From contig CALXMQ010000004.1 of NCBI GenBank assembly GCA_944389515.1, positions 22,703-86,702 on the forward strand: DNA of 64,000 nt, written 5' to 3'. Below the pieces are notes generated by a model that was given only the letters and a program-made list of their open reading frames with translations, did no database searches and had not been told where the DNA came from. The translations under genes and the position numbers were made by a program. Below are positions 16,556 through 25,194 of this stretch, piece after piece; position 1 is the first letter of the stretch; every line of letters begins with the position of its first letter. The DNA is from an uncultured Alphaproteobacteria bacterium (GTDB lineage Bacteria > Pseudomonadota > Alphaproteobacteria > Rs-D84).

Positions 16556-18349
16556 TTATTCAGCCGGCTGCGTTACCGCCACCCATGCCAAATCACCTTC
16601 TGGTGTCACAGATAATACGCACAGATTTGAATCCGCAACGCAATCCGCCGTTGGCGCCGGCAACGCGCCATTTATTACTGAAACCAAATCATCACTCAAT
16701 TTATCTTCGGTTACAGCATTATCTTTAATTTTTTCTGTGGTAACAGCCCCATTTGCAATTTTTTCTGTTGTAATTGCATTTGGCCCGATATTATCAGGAT
16801 TTACCGGTATACCATCAGTTGACAACTGTTGAATTTGTTGGTCTGTCCACGTGGTGATTGCGCCAATTGTCGGGAACAGTGTTTCAGACGATTTATTGCC
16901 ATCATTGATTATTTTGGTCTTATTAGATGTATCTTCTTTGTCTGCCAATCCAGACGTCAACGCACCCGTTGTTGCATACCCAGCCAAAGCACTTTCATCG
17001 GCCTTGGCATCCAACAGACCATCTGTTTCGGTCTTGGTATACGCATCGGTTATGCCATAACCAGCCAACGTGGTTGCCTTGTCCGCTTTGCCGTCAACGG
17101 TTGTTTCCAACGCATCGACTGCATCCTGGGCGGCGCCAGCCGCATCGGCCGCTGCATCAGCCGCATTTTTGGCATCGGTAACATCTTTGACCAAACCAGA
17201 TTCGGCATTACCAATTTGCTGGGTAATATTTGTAATCTGTTGGGTTAAACCATTTTCTTCATTGTTTATCGTGTCACCCAAATTCGTCACTGTTTCGTTG
17301 ATTGTTTTATATTGTTCCGTAACATTGGTGACATTTTGTTCAATTTCTTCCAACGCGGTTGTATCGGCCTTGCCCGCCAAAGCCGTGGTCAAACCAGTAA
17401 CCTTGTCCTGGCCGATTGTCGCGGCGGATGTAATATTACCAGACGCATCAGTTGTCACGATATGATTTTCGTGACCGACACCCATTGCAATGTCCTGCTT
17501 GCCAGAAATATCGGCAATTTGTCCCGCCAATGTTTCATCCAATTTATCGGATGTCACGGCACCATCGGCAATATCATCAGTACCAACCGCACCGTCTGCA
17601 ATCTGGCCCGAACCAACGGCATCATCAGCAATTTTGTCAGATGTCACCGCATCATCGGCGATTTTATCAGTTGTGACCGCGCCATTTTCCAATTTACTGC
17701 CAGCAATAGTTCCATCTTCGATATTACCGGGGTTAACTGGCAACCCAGTATCAGACAAATCCGCAATCTTTTTATTAGTCCATTGAACGATTGCGCCCAC
17801 TGACGGATATGCTGTTGGCGATGTTTGATTACCTTCGTTGATTTCAGCCGCCTTGTTTGATAAAACTTCATATGTTGTTGCAGCGGTTGCAGAATCCAAT
17901 TTGGAATCCATTTCTGTATCCAACTGACCAACCGTTGTTTGCAATCCACCGACCGATGTTTCCAAATCATTTACATCTTTGACCAAACCAGATTCCGCAT
18001 CACCAACGGTTGCCCCCAATGCCTCTACCGCGCTTTGTGCGCCGGCTGCAGTTGATTGGGCGGTATCAGCGGTTTGTTTCGCTTCGGCCGCAGCGGCAGC
18101 AGCATCGTCAACCTTGGCCGCCAGACCAGTATCTTCGTTATTGATTGTATCACCCAACTGGGTAACCTGTTCAGTCAGGTTTGTAACATTTTCCTTGGTT
18201 TCATATGTATTGCTGACCGTTTGCAGGATTGACGTTTCACGATTATCAACGTACTGCTTGCTGGCAATTTGGGTTGCAGCGTTGGCCGCACCGGCACTGA
18301 ACAGTATCGCCGCCATAAATCCAGAAAATACAATATTTTGTTTTTTCAT
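16556..18349 (-). CDS. Secreted Ala-rich repeat protein, paralog 2
   Basis: A 597-residue protein with a signal peptide (MKKQNIVFSGFMAAILFSAG) and QIASKQYVDNRETS after it. It holds two copies of a module that also occurs twice in the 837-residue neighbour: Y/F-PSVGAI-x-WT, then LPVNPGNI or IPVNPDNI, then a ladder of [G/N]A-VT-x-DKI-A/K-D repeats. Coiled-coil blocks (LVKDVNDLETSVGGLQTTVG) separate them. The C-terminal Cys pair CVADSNLCVL is followed by a Trp-containing end. The ladder repeats resemble those in phage tail fibres. The ribosome site is AAGGGGAATTTG, only about 15 bases after the previous stop. Confidence 0.78.
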   Translation of the reverse strand: MKKQNIVFSGFMAAILFSAGAANAATQIASKQYVDNRETSILQTVSNTYETKENVTNLTEQVTQLGDTINNEDTGLAAKVDDAAAAAAEAKQTADTAQSTAAGAQSAVEALGATVGDAESGLVKDVNDLETSVGGLQTTVGQLDTEMDSKLDSATAATTYEVLSNKAAEINEGNQTSPTAYPSVGAIVQWTNKKIADLSDTGLPVNPGNIEDGTIAGSKLENGAVTTDKIADDAVTSDKIADDAVGSGQIADGAVGTDDIADGAVTSDKLDETLAGQIADISGKQDIAMGVGHENHIVTTDASGNITSAATIGQDKVTGLTTALAGKADTTALEEIEQNVTNVTEQYKTINETVTNLGDTINNEENGLTQQITNITQQIGNAESGLVKDVTDAKNAADAAADAAGAAQDAVDALETTVDGKADKATTLAGYGITDAYTKTETDGLLDAKADESALAGYATTGALTSGLADKEDTSNKTKIINDGNKSSETLFPTIGAITTWTDQQIQQLSTDGIPVNPDNIGPNAITTEKIANGAVTTEKIKDNAVTEDKLSDDLVSVINGALPAPTADCVADSNLCVLSVTPEGDLAWVAVTQPAE

Positions 18350-18363
18350 TTTTCAAATTCCCC

Positions 18364-20877
18364 TTACATTGCTATTTCATACCAAACCGGATTACCTTCG
18401 CCGTCGGTACCCAGTACGCTGTTTTCAGACGCACCCGCCATACTTACAGCATCAGCAGCCTTGTCCAAAGCCGCCTGAACATCCAATGCCAATTTTTCTT
18501 TCGCGATTTCCGCATCATCTGCAACATCGTCGTTCTTTATCTGGTCTTTTTTTGCCAATGCACCCAAATCTGCTTCATCTGCTTTGCCGTCAATTTCTGC
18601 CTTTAATTCATTAGACAATTTGTCCGCAGTCACAGCCCCATTGGCAATATTGATTGTATCAATCGCACCTTCACCGATACTGTCTGGGTTTACCGGTATA
18701 CCAGAATCAGCCAATTCATTTATCTTGGTATTTGTCCACTGCGTAATTGCCCCAACCGTCGGATATTCATCAGACGACGATTGATTATCCGCAGTAATTG
18801 TACCCACCTTATTTGCTAAAACTTCATACGTATTGGCTGCTGTGCCGGCATCTAACTTGGAATCTAATTCAGTATCCAAACCACTGACCGTTGTTTCTAA
18901 TGTACCAACTGTTGTACCCAAATCATTTACATCTTTGACCAAACCTGATTCTTCATTACCAACAACGCCTTCTAATACATCAACTGCACCTTGGGCACCC
19001 GTCGCCGTATTCTTGGCTTCTTCGGCCGCTGTTTGTGCCGCACTTGCTGCATCTACTGCATCCTTAACCTGGGCTGCTAAACCAGTGTCTTCATTATTGA
19101 TTGTGTCGCCCAATTCAGTTACCGTTTCGTTTATCATTTCGTATTGATTGGTAACGTTGGTTACACTTTCTTCTATCGCATCCAATGCCGACGCATCTGC
19201 CTTGCTGGACAACGCCGTTCTAACCGCAACCGCAGATGGATATTGGTCCGATGTTGATTCTGCTGTTATTTCTTGTATCTTGTTTGATTTGTCTTCTTTA
19301 CCATCAATTTCAGCGTTTAATGCAGTATCCAAATCACCTGAACTGATTGTACCGTCCGCTATATTATCAGTCGTGATTGTATCATCTGCAATCTTGTCGC
19401 CTGTGATGGTGCCATCTTCTAATTTATCACCGGTAATTGACCCTGGGGTAATATTATCTGGATTTACCGGGATACCCGTTTCACCTAAACCAGAAATCTG
19501 TTCCCCAGTCCACTCAACAACCGCCTTGATTGACGGATACGCATCTGTGGATGTTTGGTTACCGGCATTGATTGCATCTGCCTTGTTTGTTAAAACTTCG
19601 TACGTACTGGCCGCGGTACTGGCATCTAACTTGGAATCTAATGCAGACTTATCCGCCTTGTTACCCAACGCCGATGTAACATTTGCAACCCCCAACGCCG
19701 TATCTGTTACCAAGTCATTTATTTCATCCAGTTCTGTATCCAACGCAGTAACCGAACCGACCGTCGCATAATTACTTAGTTCTGATTTATCAGCCTTGGT
19801 TGCCAACTGGTTATCAACATACGTTTTATCTGCCTTGGCATCCAGCGCCGCACTAACATCACCAGAAACACCCTGGTCAATCATGCCATCGATTTCTGTT
19901 TTATTATAAACCTGTGACTTGGTATAAACATCTGCCACGTTTGCCTTGGTATCTAACTGGGCATTTACATCTACTGTATTTGCCTTGGCCGCTACTTCAC
20001 GTTCTAACTTTTGAAAATCTGTCTGCGAAACATATGTATTTGCCAAATTCGTAATCGCATTACTGATTGCCAAATTCATTTCTTCTGTTGTTGAATACGC
20101 TTCTAAATCAGCTGCCTCGCCCGGTTCACCCTTTTCCCCTTGGGGACCTGTAATTTCAGATTTAGAAATCAAAACACGCCAATCATTATCACCATCGCCA
20201 CTGTAACGCCATAATAAATCAGTATCATTTGACCCCAATTCAACTTCGCGTCCATCCTGGCCAGCGACCAAATCCAGCGCACTTTCTAATGCATCAACAT
20301 CAACAAAGATTTCATTGGTCATATCATCAATCACGATATACCCATCTTCGCCCGGATATATTTTATCCTGTTTATCCAACAACGCATCTGTTATCGTATC
20401 ATCTGCGTCACGCAAATCTTCCATATCACGATGTAATTGATCAACTTCTTGCCGCAATTCAGACGCAATATCAGGATCCATACTGCCACCACCACCAGTT
20501 GATGACCCACCCCCAGACGAACCCGGTGTTTGTGGGCGCAATGAACTGCCCCCACTGACGGATGTACCACCACCCAAATAATGTCCGATTGATAAACGCG
20601 GCGTTGTCGCAACACGCCCACTGGTTGTTGTACCTGCTTCTATTGTTGTGCTGGTCCCAGACACCCCAGACGTCGGATTCACACGCACCGAACCACCACG
20701 CACAGACGCAGTCGAACTGGTTGAACCACTGCCTGCGGCGGCCGCGCTGGATGCACTGGTATACGTTCCGGCACCACCCAACGAACGAACCGAAGACGCG
20801 CCATACGCCCCAGATACAGCAGCCGTACATAATACGCAAATTATTGCCAGTGTTGAAGTTTTCAGATCTCTTTTCAC
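18364..20877 (-). CDS. Secreted repeat protein with collagen-like segment, paralog 1
   Basis: The largest of the set (837 residues) and first in the transcript. It starts at GTG (MKRDLKTSTLAIICVLC), with a signal peptide ending near SGAYGA. Residues 30-135 are Ser/Gly/Thr-rich. Residues 135-165 look like coiled coil. Residues 244-254 are collagen-like (GPQGEKGEPGE). Two PSIKAVVEWT / IPVNPDNI / DKIADDTIT modules follow in the C-terminal half, and the protein ends VWYEIAM. The promoter at 20899-20928 is its own. Trimeric fibre assembly is plausible from the collagen and coiled-coil segments, but there is no YadA-type anchor, so surface attachment is unexplained. Confidence 0.78.
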   Translation of the reverse strand: MKRDLKTSTLAIICVLCTAAVSGAYGASSVRSLGGAGTYTSASSAAAAGSGSTSSTASVRGGSVRVNPTSGVSGTSTTIEAGTTTSGRVATTPRLSIGHYLGGGTSVSGGSSLRPQTPGSSGGGSSTGGGGSMDPDIASELRQEVDQLHRDMEDLRDADDTITDALLDKQDKIYPGEDGYIVIDDMTNEIFVDVDALESALDLVAGQDGREVELGSNDTDLLWRYSGDGDNDWRVLISKSEITGPQGEKGEPGEAADLEAYSTTEEMNLAISNAITNLANTYVSQTDFQKLEREVAAKANTVDVNAQLDTKANVADVYTKSQVYNKTEIDGMIDQGVSGDVSAALDAKADKTYVDNQLATKADKSELSNYATVGSVTALDTELDEINDLVTDTALGVANVTSALGNKADKSALDSKLDASTAASTYEVLTNKADAINAGNQTSTDAYPSIKAVVEWTGEQISGLGETGIPVNPDNITPGSITGDKLEDGTITGDKIADDTITTDNIADGTISSGDLDTALNAEIDGKEDKSNKIQEITAESTSDQYPSAVAVRTALSSKADASALDAIEESVTNVTNQYEMINETVTELGDTINNEDTGLAAQVKDAVDAASAAQTAAEEAKNTATGAQGAVDVLEGVVGNEESGLVKDVNDLGTTVGTLETTVSGLDTELDSKLDAGTAANTYEVLANKVGTITADNQSSSDEYPTVGAITQWTNTKINELADSGIPVNPDSIGEGAIDTINIANGAVTADKLSNELKAEIDGKADEADLGALAKKDQIKNDDVADDAEIAKEKLALDVQAALDKAADAVSMAGASENSVLGTDGEGNPVWYEIAM

Positions 20878-20898
20878 GATATTCTCTCTACCTAATCA

Positions 20899-20928
20899 AT
20901 AATATCATATTCTTGCGAATCGGGTCAA
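20899..20928 (-). promoter_or_regulatory. Promoter of the repeat-protein genes, GANTC in spacer
   Basis: TTGACC, 18 bp, TATTAT on the minus strand, with GATTC starting exactly 17 bases before the -10. It lies 22 bases upstream of the GTG start. Confidence 0.7.
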
Positions 20929-20941
20929 TACCTATTTTGTG

Positions 20942-21673
20942 TTAAAATTCATATCTGATACCGACTGATATCGAATTATCCAATATGAAATCTATATCAT
21001 TTTGGAACCAATGCACGCCATTTTGGTTATCATATATATCATTTATACGATGATCTGCACCAAACAGACCAGACAAACGATACCGCACATCCAAAACCAG
21101 GTTATAATCCAATTCATAAGAATATCCCAACATTACACCAGCCATCGGTGAAAATCCGTATTCTGTACGGTCACTGCCATCAGCCCAAACCATATCGATG
21201 GTGGTTATTGGCATTGCCGCACCAATACCAGCCCCCAAATACAGACCATTTGTAAAATCATAATATCCATTTAACATCACATACGGAATCTGCATTGTAA
21301 ATTCAGCCGCCGCATCTTTGTCCTGGAAATACCCCAGATAGCCTGCTTCTAATTCAGCACGCCAAAAATATGCAAATCGCGTACCACCAAACAAACTGCC
21401 ACCAAATACTGGTTCAAAAGAATATTCATCACTGCTGTAACCAGTATCAACGATACCCAATTCAATCATCGCATCATCAACACTGTATTTATTTTTCCAA
21501 TTCCAGAAATTCAAATCAGCCCGTGCACCGATATACCAACCAGTTTTTGCCTTGTCCGTATAATCATACGTAACGACATATCCGCCCTGTCCATCGCGTG
21601 TCAGATAACTGGGCGCCGCCACCGCAGGCATAGTCAACCCAAGTAAAACAGCCAAAGATACTAATCTTTTCAT
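20942..21673 (-). CDS. Small outer-membrane beta-barrel protein
   Basis: A 243-residue protein with a signal peptide (MKRLVSLAVLLGLTMPAVAA). The rest alternates hydrophobic and polar residues in eight or so predicted strands (TGWYIGARADLNFWN, YFWRAELEAGYLGY, NLVLDVRYRLSGLFG), and the last residue is Phe (SVGIRYEF), the usual BAM-recognition end. It fits the OMP_b-brl class of 8-stranded barrels. It lies directly upstream of the four repeat proteins. It may share regulation with them, but a promoter between suggests separate starts. Confidence 0.8.
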   Translation of the reverse strand: MKRLVSLAVLLGLTMPAVAAPSYLTRDGQGGYVVTYDYTDKAKTGWYIGARADLNFWNWKNKYSVDDAMIELGIVDTGYSSDEYSFEPVFGGSLFGGTRFAYFWRAELEAGYLGYFQDKDAAAEFTMQIPYVMLNGYYDFTNGLYLGAGIGAAMPITTIDMVWADGSDRTEYGFSPMAGVMLGYSYELDYNLVLDVRYRLSGLFGADHRINDIYDNQNGVHWFQNDIDFILDNSISVGIRYEF

Positions 21674-21746
21674 ATTTCCTTCCTTTATTATTTTGCCATA
21701 ATTATATCACAAAGCCCCCATGCATAAAAAGTAGAAAAATCACATA

Positions 21747-21776
21747 TTGACAACTTTTTATAAAATCTGCTAAGTT
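21747..21776 (+). promoter_or_regulatory. pal promoter
   Basis: Consensus TTGACA, 18 bp, TAAGTT on the plus strand, about 35 bases before the pal start. Confidence 0.65.
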
Positions 21777-21811
21777 TTATACATAAATCAAGAAATTAAA
21801 AGGGGAGTAAA

Positions 21812-22225
21812 ATGAAAAAGTTTTTATTGTGCGGTGCTGTATTGACTTTGGCAGCATGCAGCGGTGTTCCAAGCAATATAAATGATGATAAAGTATTTTT
21901 TGCATTTGATTCTGCTGTTATCACAGATGAATCACGCGAAGCATTGGAAACACAGTCATTGTACCTGAAAAAAAATCCGGAAAAAACTGTTGTCTTAGAA
22001 GGTCATTGTGACGAACGTGGTTCAACAGAATATAATTTAGCATTGGGTGCGCTGCGCGCTGGTAATGCGGCACACGTTATGATTGCTGATGGCATTGAAC
22101 CAGAACGCATAAAAACAATTTCATACGGCAAAGAACGCCCACAATATCCTGGCACAGGCGAAGAAGTATGGGCATTAAACCGCAATTCGACAACCAAGGT
22201 TATTGATGCCGAACAAGAAAAATAA
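21812..22225 (+). CDS. pal: Peptidoglycan-associated lipoprotein (Pal)
   Basis: A 137-residue OmpA-like lipoprotein. The lipobox LAAC gives Cys16 as the lipidated residue. The OmpA-C peptidoglycan-binding domain begins VFFAFDSAVITDESREALE and contains LEGHCDERGSTEYNLALG (Asp and Arg contact diaminopimelate) and ALNRNSTTKV. It links outer membrane and wall and works with TolB. tolB is in this window but 5 kb away and on the other strand, unlike the usual adjacent pair. Confidence 0.95.
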   Translation: MKKFLLCGAVLTLAACSGVPSNINDDKVFFAFDSAVITDESREALETQSLYLKKNPEKTVVLEGHCDERGSTEYNLALGALRAGNAAHVMIADGIEPERIKTISYGKERPQYPGTGEEVWALNRNSTTKVIDAEQEK

Positions 22226-22227
22226 AA

Positions 22228-22245
22228 AATGCGCCACGGCGCATT
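22228..22245 (+). terminator. pal terminator
   Basis: AATGCGCC/GGCGCATT stem with a two-base loop, followed by a T-run. Confidence 0.85.
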
Positions 22246-22263
22246 TTTTATTTTTATGTATGC

Positions 22264-22292
22264 TTGACCATATAACCTTTTTCTAATATTAT
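22264..22292 (+). promoter_or_regulatory. ftsE promoter abutting the start codon
   Basis: TTGACC, 17 bp, TATTAT on the plus strand. The -10 ends 7 bases before the ftsE ATG and no Shine-Dalgarno is present, so the mRNA is probably leaderless. Confidence 0.6.
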
Positions 22293-22299
22293 TTTTGAT

Positions 22300-23100
22300 A
22301 TGGAAGATAACACAGCAATTTCTTTTGCAAATGTTGGCGCACGATATGATGACAACGCACGCGAAGTATTATCGGATGTTTCTTTTAACATCAGTGCCGG
22401 CGCATTTTATTTTCTGTCTGGTGCATCTGGCGCAGGTAAAACAACATTATTACGTTTAATATATCAATTACACAAACCATGCCGTGGACAAATTAAATTA
22501 TTTGGTCGTGTAACAAATGATATGACACGTGATGAAATCGCGCGATTGCGCCACAAAATGGCCATTGTATTCCAAGAATATTCATTACTGTCACACATGT
22601 CTGTATTTGATAATGTGGCATTACCATTACGTGTACGCGGCATATCAGAATCAAAAATAAAAAAATTGGTTATCAAGGTTTTAGAATGGGTTGGCTTGGC
22701 AAAATATGCTGATGCAAATCCTAAAACATTATCCGGGGGTCAGCAACAGCGTGTATCTGTTGCCCGTGCCATTATTATTCAACCTGCAATATTACTGGCC
22801 GACGAACCAACGGGTAATTTGGACGATGAAAATGCGTCACGTTTAATGGAACTGTTTGTCCAGATGAATAAAACATTTGGCACAACGATTATTTTGGCAA
22901 CACACAGTACTAAATTGATGGAAACATATAAATTTCCTGTGATTCATGTTGAAAATCATCGTGTAAACTTTATCGGTTCATATAACAATGAAAAAAAAGA
23001 ACCTGAAAACACACAAACAAAAAAGATATGGAAGGGTCCCAAACCGCAAAACTATTTCACAGAATTATCAAAACAATTTGACGATATCGGAAACGCATAA
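22300..23100 (+). CDS. ftsE: Cell-division ABC ATPase FtsE
   Basis: ATPase of the FtsEX complex, which activates murein hydrolases at the division site. Walker A is GASGAGKTT, the Q-loop is VFQEYSLL, the signature is LSGGQQQR, Walker B is ILLADEPTGNLD, and the H-loop His is in ILATHS. At 266 residues it has a C-terminal extension of about 45 residues beyond a standard FtsE. It is followed without a gap by ftsX. Identification as FtsE rather than another MacB-like ATPase rests on the FtsX neighbour. Confidence 0.93.
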   Translation: MEDNTAISFANVGARYDDNAREVLSDVSFNISAGAFYFLSGASGAGKTTLLRLIYQLHKPCRGQIKLFGRVTNDMTRDEIARLRHKMAIVFQEYSLLSHMSVFDNVALPLRVRGISESKIKKLVIKVLEWVGLAKYADANPKTLSGGQQQRVSVARAIIIQPAILLADEPTGNLDDENASRLMELFVQMNKTFGTTIILATHSTKLMETYKFPVIHVENHRVNFIGSYNNEKKEPENTQTKKIWKGPKPQNYFTELSKQFDDIGNA

Positions 23101-23943
23101 ATGATAAAGAAACCCATTGTATTTTCATTGGTTCAAGACCAGTCAATATTTATGACTGCGATTATGTCATTGCTTACTTTCTTGGCGGTACTGGCATTTG
23201 GTATTGCATTGGCCATTGGTACGGGCGTTATGCGTTGGAATAATCAATGGGATTTAACCGCAACCGTACAAATTATGGATGCAGATAATACATCCAATGT
23301 AAAAAAAATAATTGATTCCAATCACGATAAAATTACCACCGCAACAGAAATATCAACCGACCAAATGCGCGACTTATTACGTCCATGGATGTCTGGGGGT
23401 GGCGACGCACTGGAAAATTACCTGCCTAAAATGTATGAATTACAATTTAATTCAACCGATGATTTGAAATCTGTGGGCGAACAAATATCAAAACACGCAC
23501 GCTTTTTAACCCATGCAGATGCACTGCAAAGCGCGATGTCATCTGGATGGAAAATGATTTTAATTTCATCATTTGTATTATTACTGACCCTGGGGGCGAT
23601 TGGTATTTGTATTTCATACATTGCCCGTAATACTGCATTATTGCACCGACGCGAATTGGAAATATTAAACCAAATTGGTGCCACAGATGGTTACGTTGCC
23701 CGTCAAATGCAAATAATTATTGCAAAAATATGCACTGTTGCTGGCGCAATGGGATTTATTGTTGCGGCGCCTGTATTGCTGTTGATATTGGGGGCTGCGC
23801 ACAGTGCACGCGTTGGTTTAATGGCAATGTTATCAATCAGCGGATGGGGATGGTTTACATTGGCATTATTACCAGTTGCAATAATCATATTTGCAATCTG
23901 GATTACAAAACGCACAACAATAAATATCTTAAAGAATAATTGA
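23101..23943 (+). CDS. ftsX: Cell-division membrane protein FtsX
   Basis: A 280-residue permease-like subunit with a TM near 18-40, a periplasmic domain (about 45-145) that would contact hydrolase activators, and three further TMs. The segment ARNTALLHRRELEILNQIGA matches the conserved cytoplasmic loop that touches FtsE. The start codon abuts the ftsE stop, and the stop TGA overlaps the next gene's ATG, so the genes are translationally coupled. Confidence 0.92.
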   Translation: MIKKPIVFSLVQDQSIFMTAIMSLLTFLAVLAFGIALAIGTGVMRWNNQWDLTATVQIMDADNTSNVKKIIDSNHDKITTATEISTDQMRDLLRPWMSGGGDALENYLPKMYELQFNSTDDLKSVGEQISKHARFLTHADALQSAMSSGWKMILISSFVLLLTLGAIGICISYIARNTALLHRRELEILNQIGATDGYVARQMQIIIAKICTVAGAMGFIVAAPVLLLILGAAHSARVGLMAMLSISGWGWFTLALLPVAIIIFAIWITKRTTINILKNN

Positions 23944-24452
23944 TGAAATTATTGACCCCATCTTTATTGATAATCACGATATTTGTAATTGGTGGCATGG
24001 TTTTCAAATCAATGGCGCCACGCAGATGTTCAACCATTTTGCCAGACGATACAATATTTGTTTTAACTGGCGACATGCGCAGAATTCCATTTGCAATGCG
24101 TCAACTGCGCAAACACCCGGGCACAGATTTATATATAATTGGTGCCGGCGCGAACAGTTCTTTTGAAATGGCGCAACGTGTTACAATCGAATCGGAATCA
24201 AAATCTACATATGAAAATGCATTGGCAATCAAAGACATTGCCCAACGCAGTGGTCTGGACAGAATTGTCATTATCACAACCGAAGATCATATGAATCGCG
24301 CCAAATATTTAATAGAACACGAATTACCATATTCTGAAATTGTTGCATGCCCAGTACCATTGACTGACATGCCCGTGACAAAAAGACTTGAAAGATGGGC
24401 GATTGAATATATAAAATACATCGCCACATTATTTGGCATCAAAGAAGGTTAA
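23943..24452 (+). CDS. DUF218 (ElyC/SanA/YdcF-like) membrane-anchored protein
   Basis: A 169-residue protein with one N-terminal membrane span, then a DUF218 domain. VLTGDMRRIPFAMRQLR, the ESKSTYENALAIKD block and VIITTEDHMNRAKYLIE are the conserved core. The family includes ElyC and SanA, which influence envelope and peptidoglycan-precursor metabolism. The start is the ATG in TGATG overlapping the ftsX stop. The cell-division neighbours suggest an envelope role. Confidence 0.85.
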   Translation: MKLLTPSLLIITIFVIGGMVFKSMAPRRCSTILPDDTIFVLTGDMRRIPFAMRQLRKHPGTDLYIIGAGANSSFEMAQRVTIESESKSTYENALAIKDIAQRSGLDRIVIITTEDHMNRAKYLIEHELPYSEIVACPVPLTDMPVTKRLERWAIEYIKYIATLFGIKEG

Positions 24453-24469
24453 ATTAAAAAAGGGAAAAA

Positions 24470-25177
24470 ATGTTCAGAACTGTTTTATTCAAAATCGTAC
24501 TTGCATTACACTTTATTTTATGGGCACCAGTATTATTGATTGGCCTGGTATCAAATTGGTTAAACAGATTTTTTGTTTTATCGTGTGCACGTGGCGTACT
24601 GTTTTGGGCACGCGTTGTTGCTGGGATAAAATATGAAATACACTATCCCCCAATGGAAGAAAACGGTATCCCTGTTGCACCAAACGGTAATATCCGACTG
24701 GATGGTAAATCAATAATCGCCGCGAAACATATGTCTATCCTAGAAATTGCGATTTTATCAACCCATATTCCAAATTCATTTTTTATAATAAAGCGTGAAT
24801 TATTATGGATTCCTATTTATGGTTGGGCATTTTGGCGCATGGGGTTACAGCCTGTGAACCGCGCCCGTGGCGCAACAAACATGCAAAAACTGACCCACGC
24901 CGTTGCAAAAAAAATCATGGATGGCCAAGTATTGATTATCTTTCCCGAAGGCACACGTGCAAAACCTGGCCAGAAAGTCAAATTAAAACGCGGCCTGTTA
25001 TTTTTAGCACACGAATTAAAATTACCGATTTTACCAGTCGGCACAGACGCCGGTCTGTACTGGCCAAAACGTGGCCGTGTGCACAGTGGAACTGCAAATG
25101 TATGGTTTGAACCGATGTTGCCATGCAATGCGTCACTGGACGAAATTGCCGACGCAATCAATCGCCACAGCGCATAA
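24470..25177 (+). CDS. plsC: 1-acyl-sn-glycerol-3-phosphate acyltransferase
   Basis: A 235-residue enzyme making phosphatidic acid from lysophosphatidic acid. One N-terminal membrane segment is followed by the acyltransferase motif KHMSILEI, where the usual H-x4-D is H-x4-E, and then IFPEGTRAKPGQ (motif III) and the LPVGTDAGLYWP block (motif IV). The E variant occurs in other alphaproteobacterial PlsC proteins as far as I recall. It closes the ftsE-ftsX-DUF218 operon, with AAAAAGGGAAAAA before the ATG. Confidence 0.92.
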   Translation: MFRTVLFKIVLALHFILWAPVLLIGLVSNWLNRFFVLSCARGVLFWARVVAGIKYEIHYPPMEENGIPVAPNGNIRLDGKSIIAAKHMSILEIAILSTHIPNSFFIIKRELLWIPIYGWAFWRMGLQPVNRARGATNMQKLTHAVAKKIMDGQVLIIFPEGTRAKPGQKVKLKRGLLFLAHELKLPILPVGTDAGLYWPKRGRVHSGTANVWFEPMLPCNASLDEIADAINRHSA

Positions 25178-25194
25178 AATAATCAAAAAACGTT

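Noticed and set aside
13241..20877. Possible CRISPR or satellite from the many repeated segments
   Set aside because: The repeats are in frame, imperfect and code for protein modules; there are no regular spacers.
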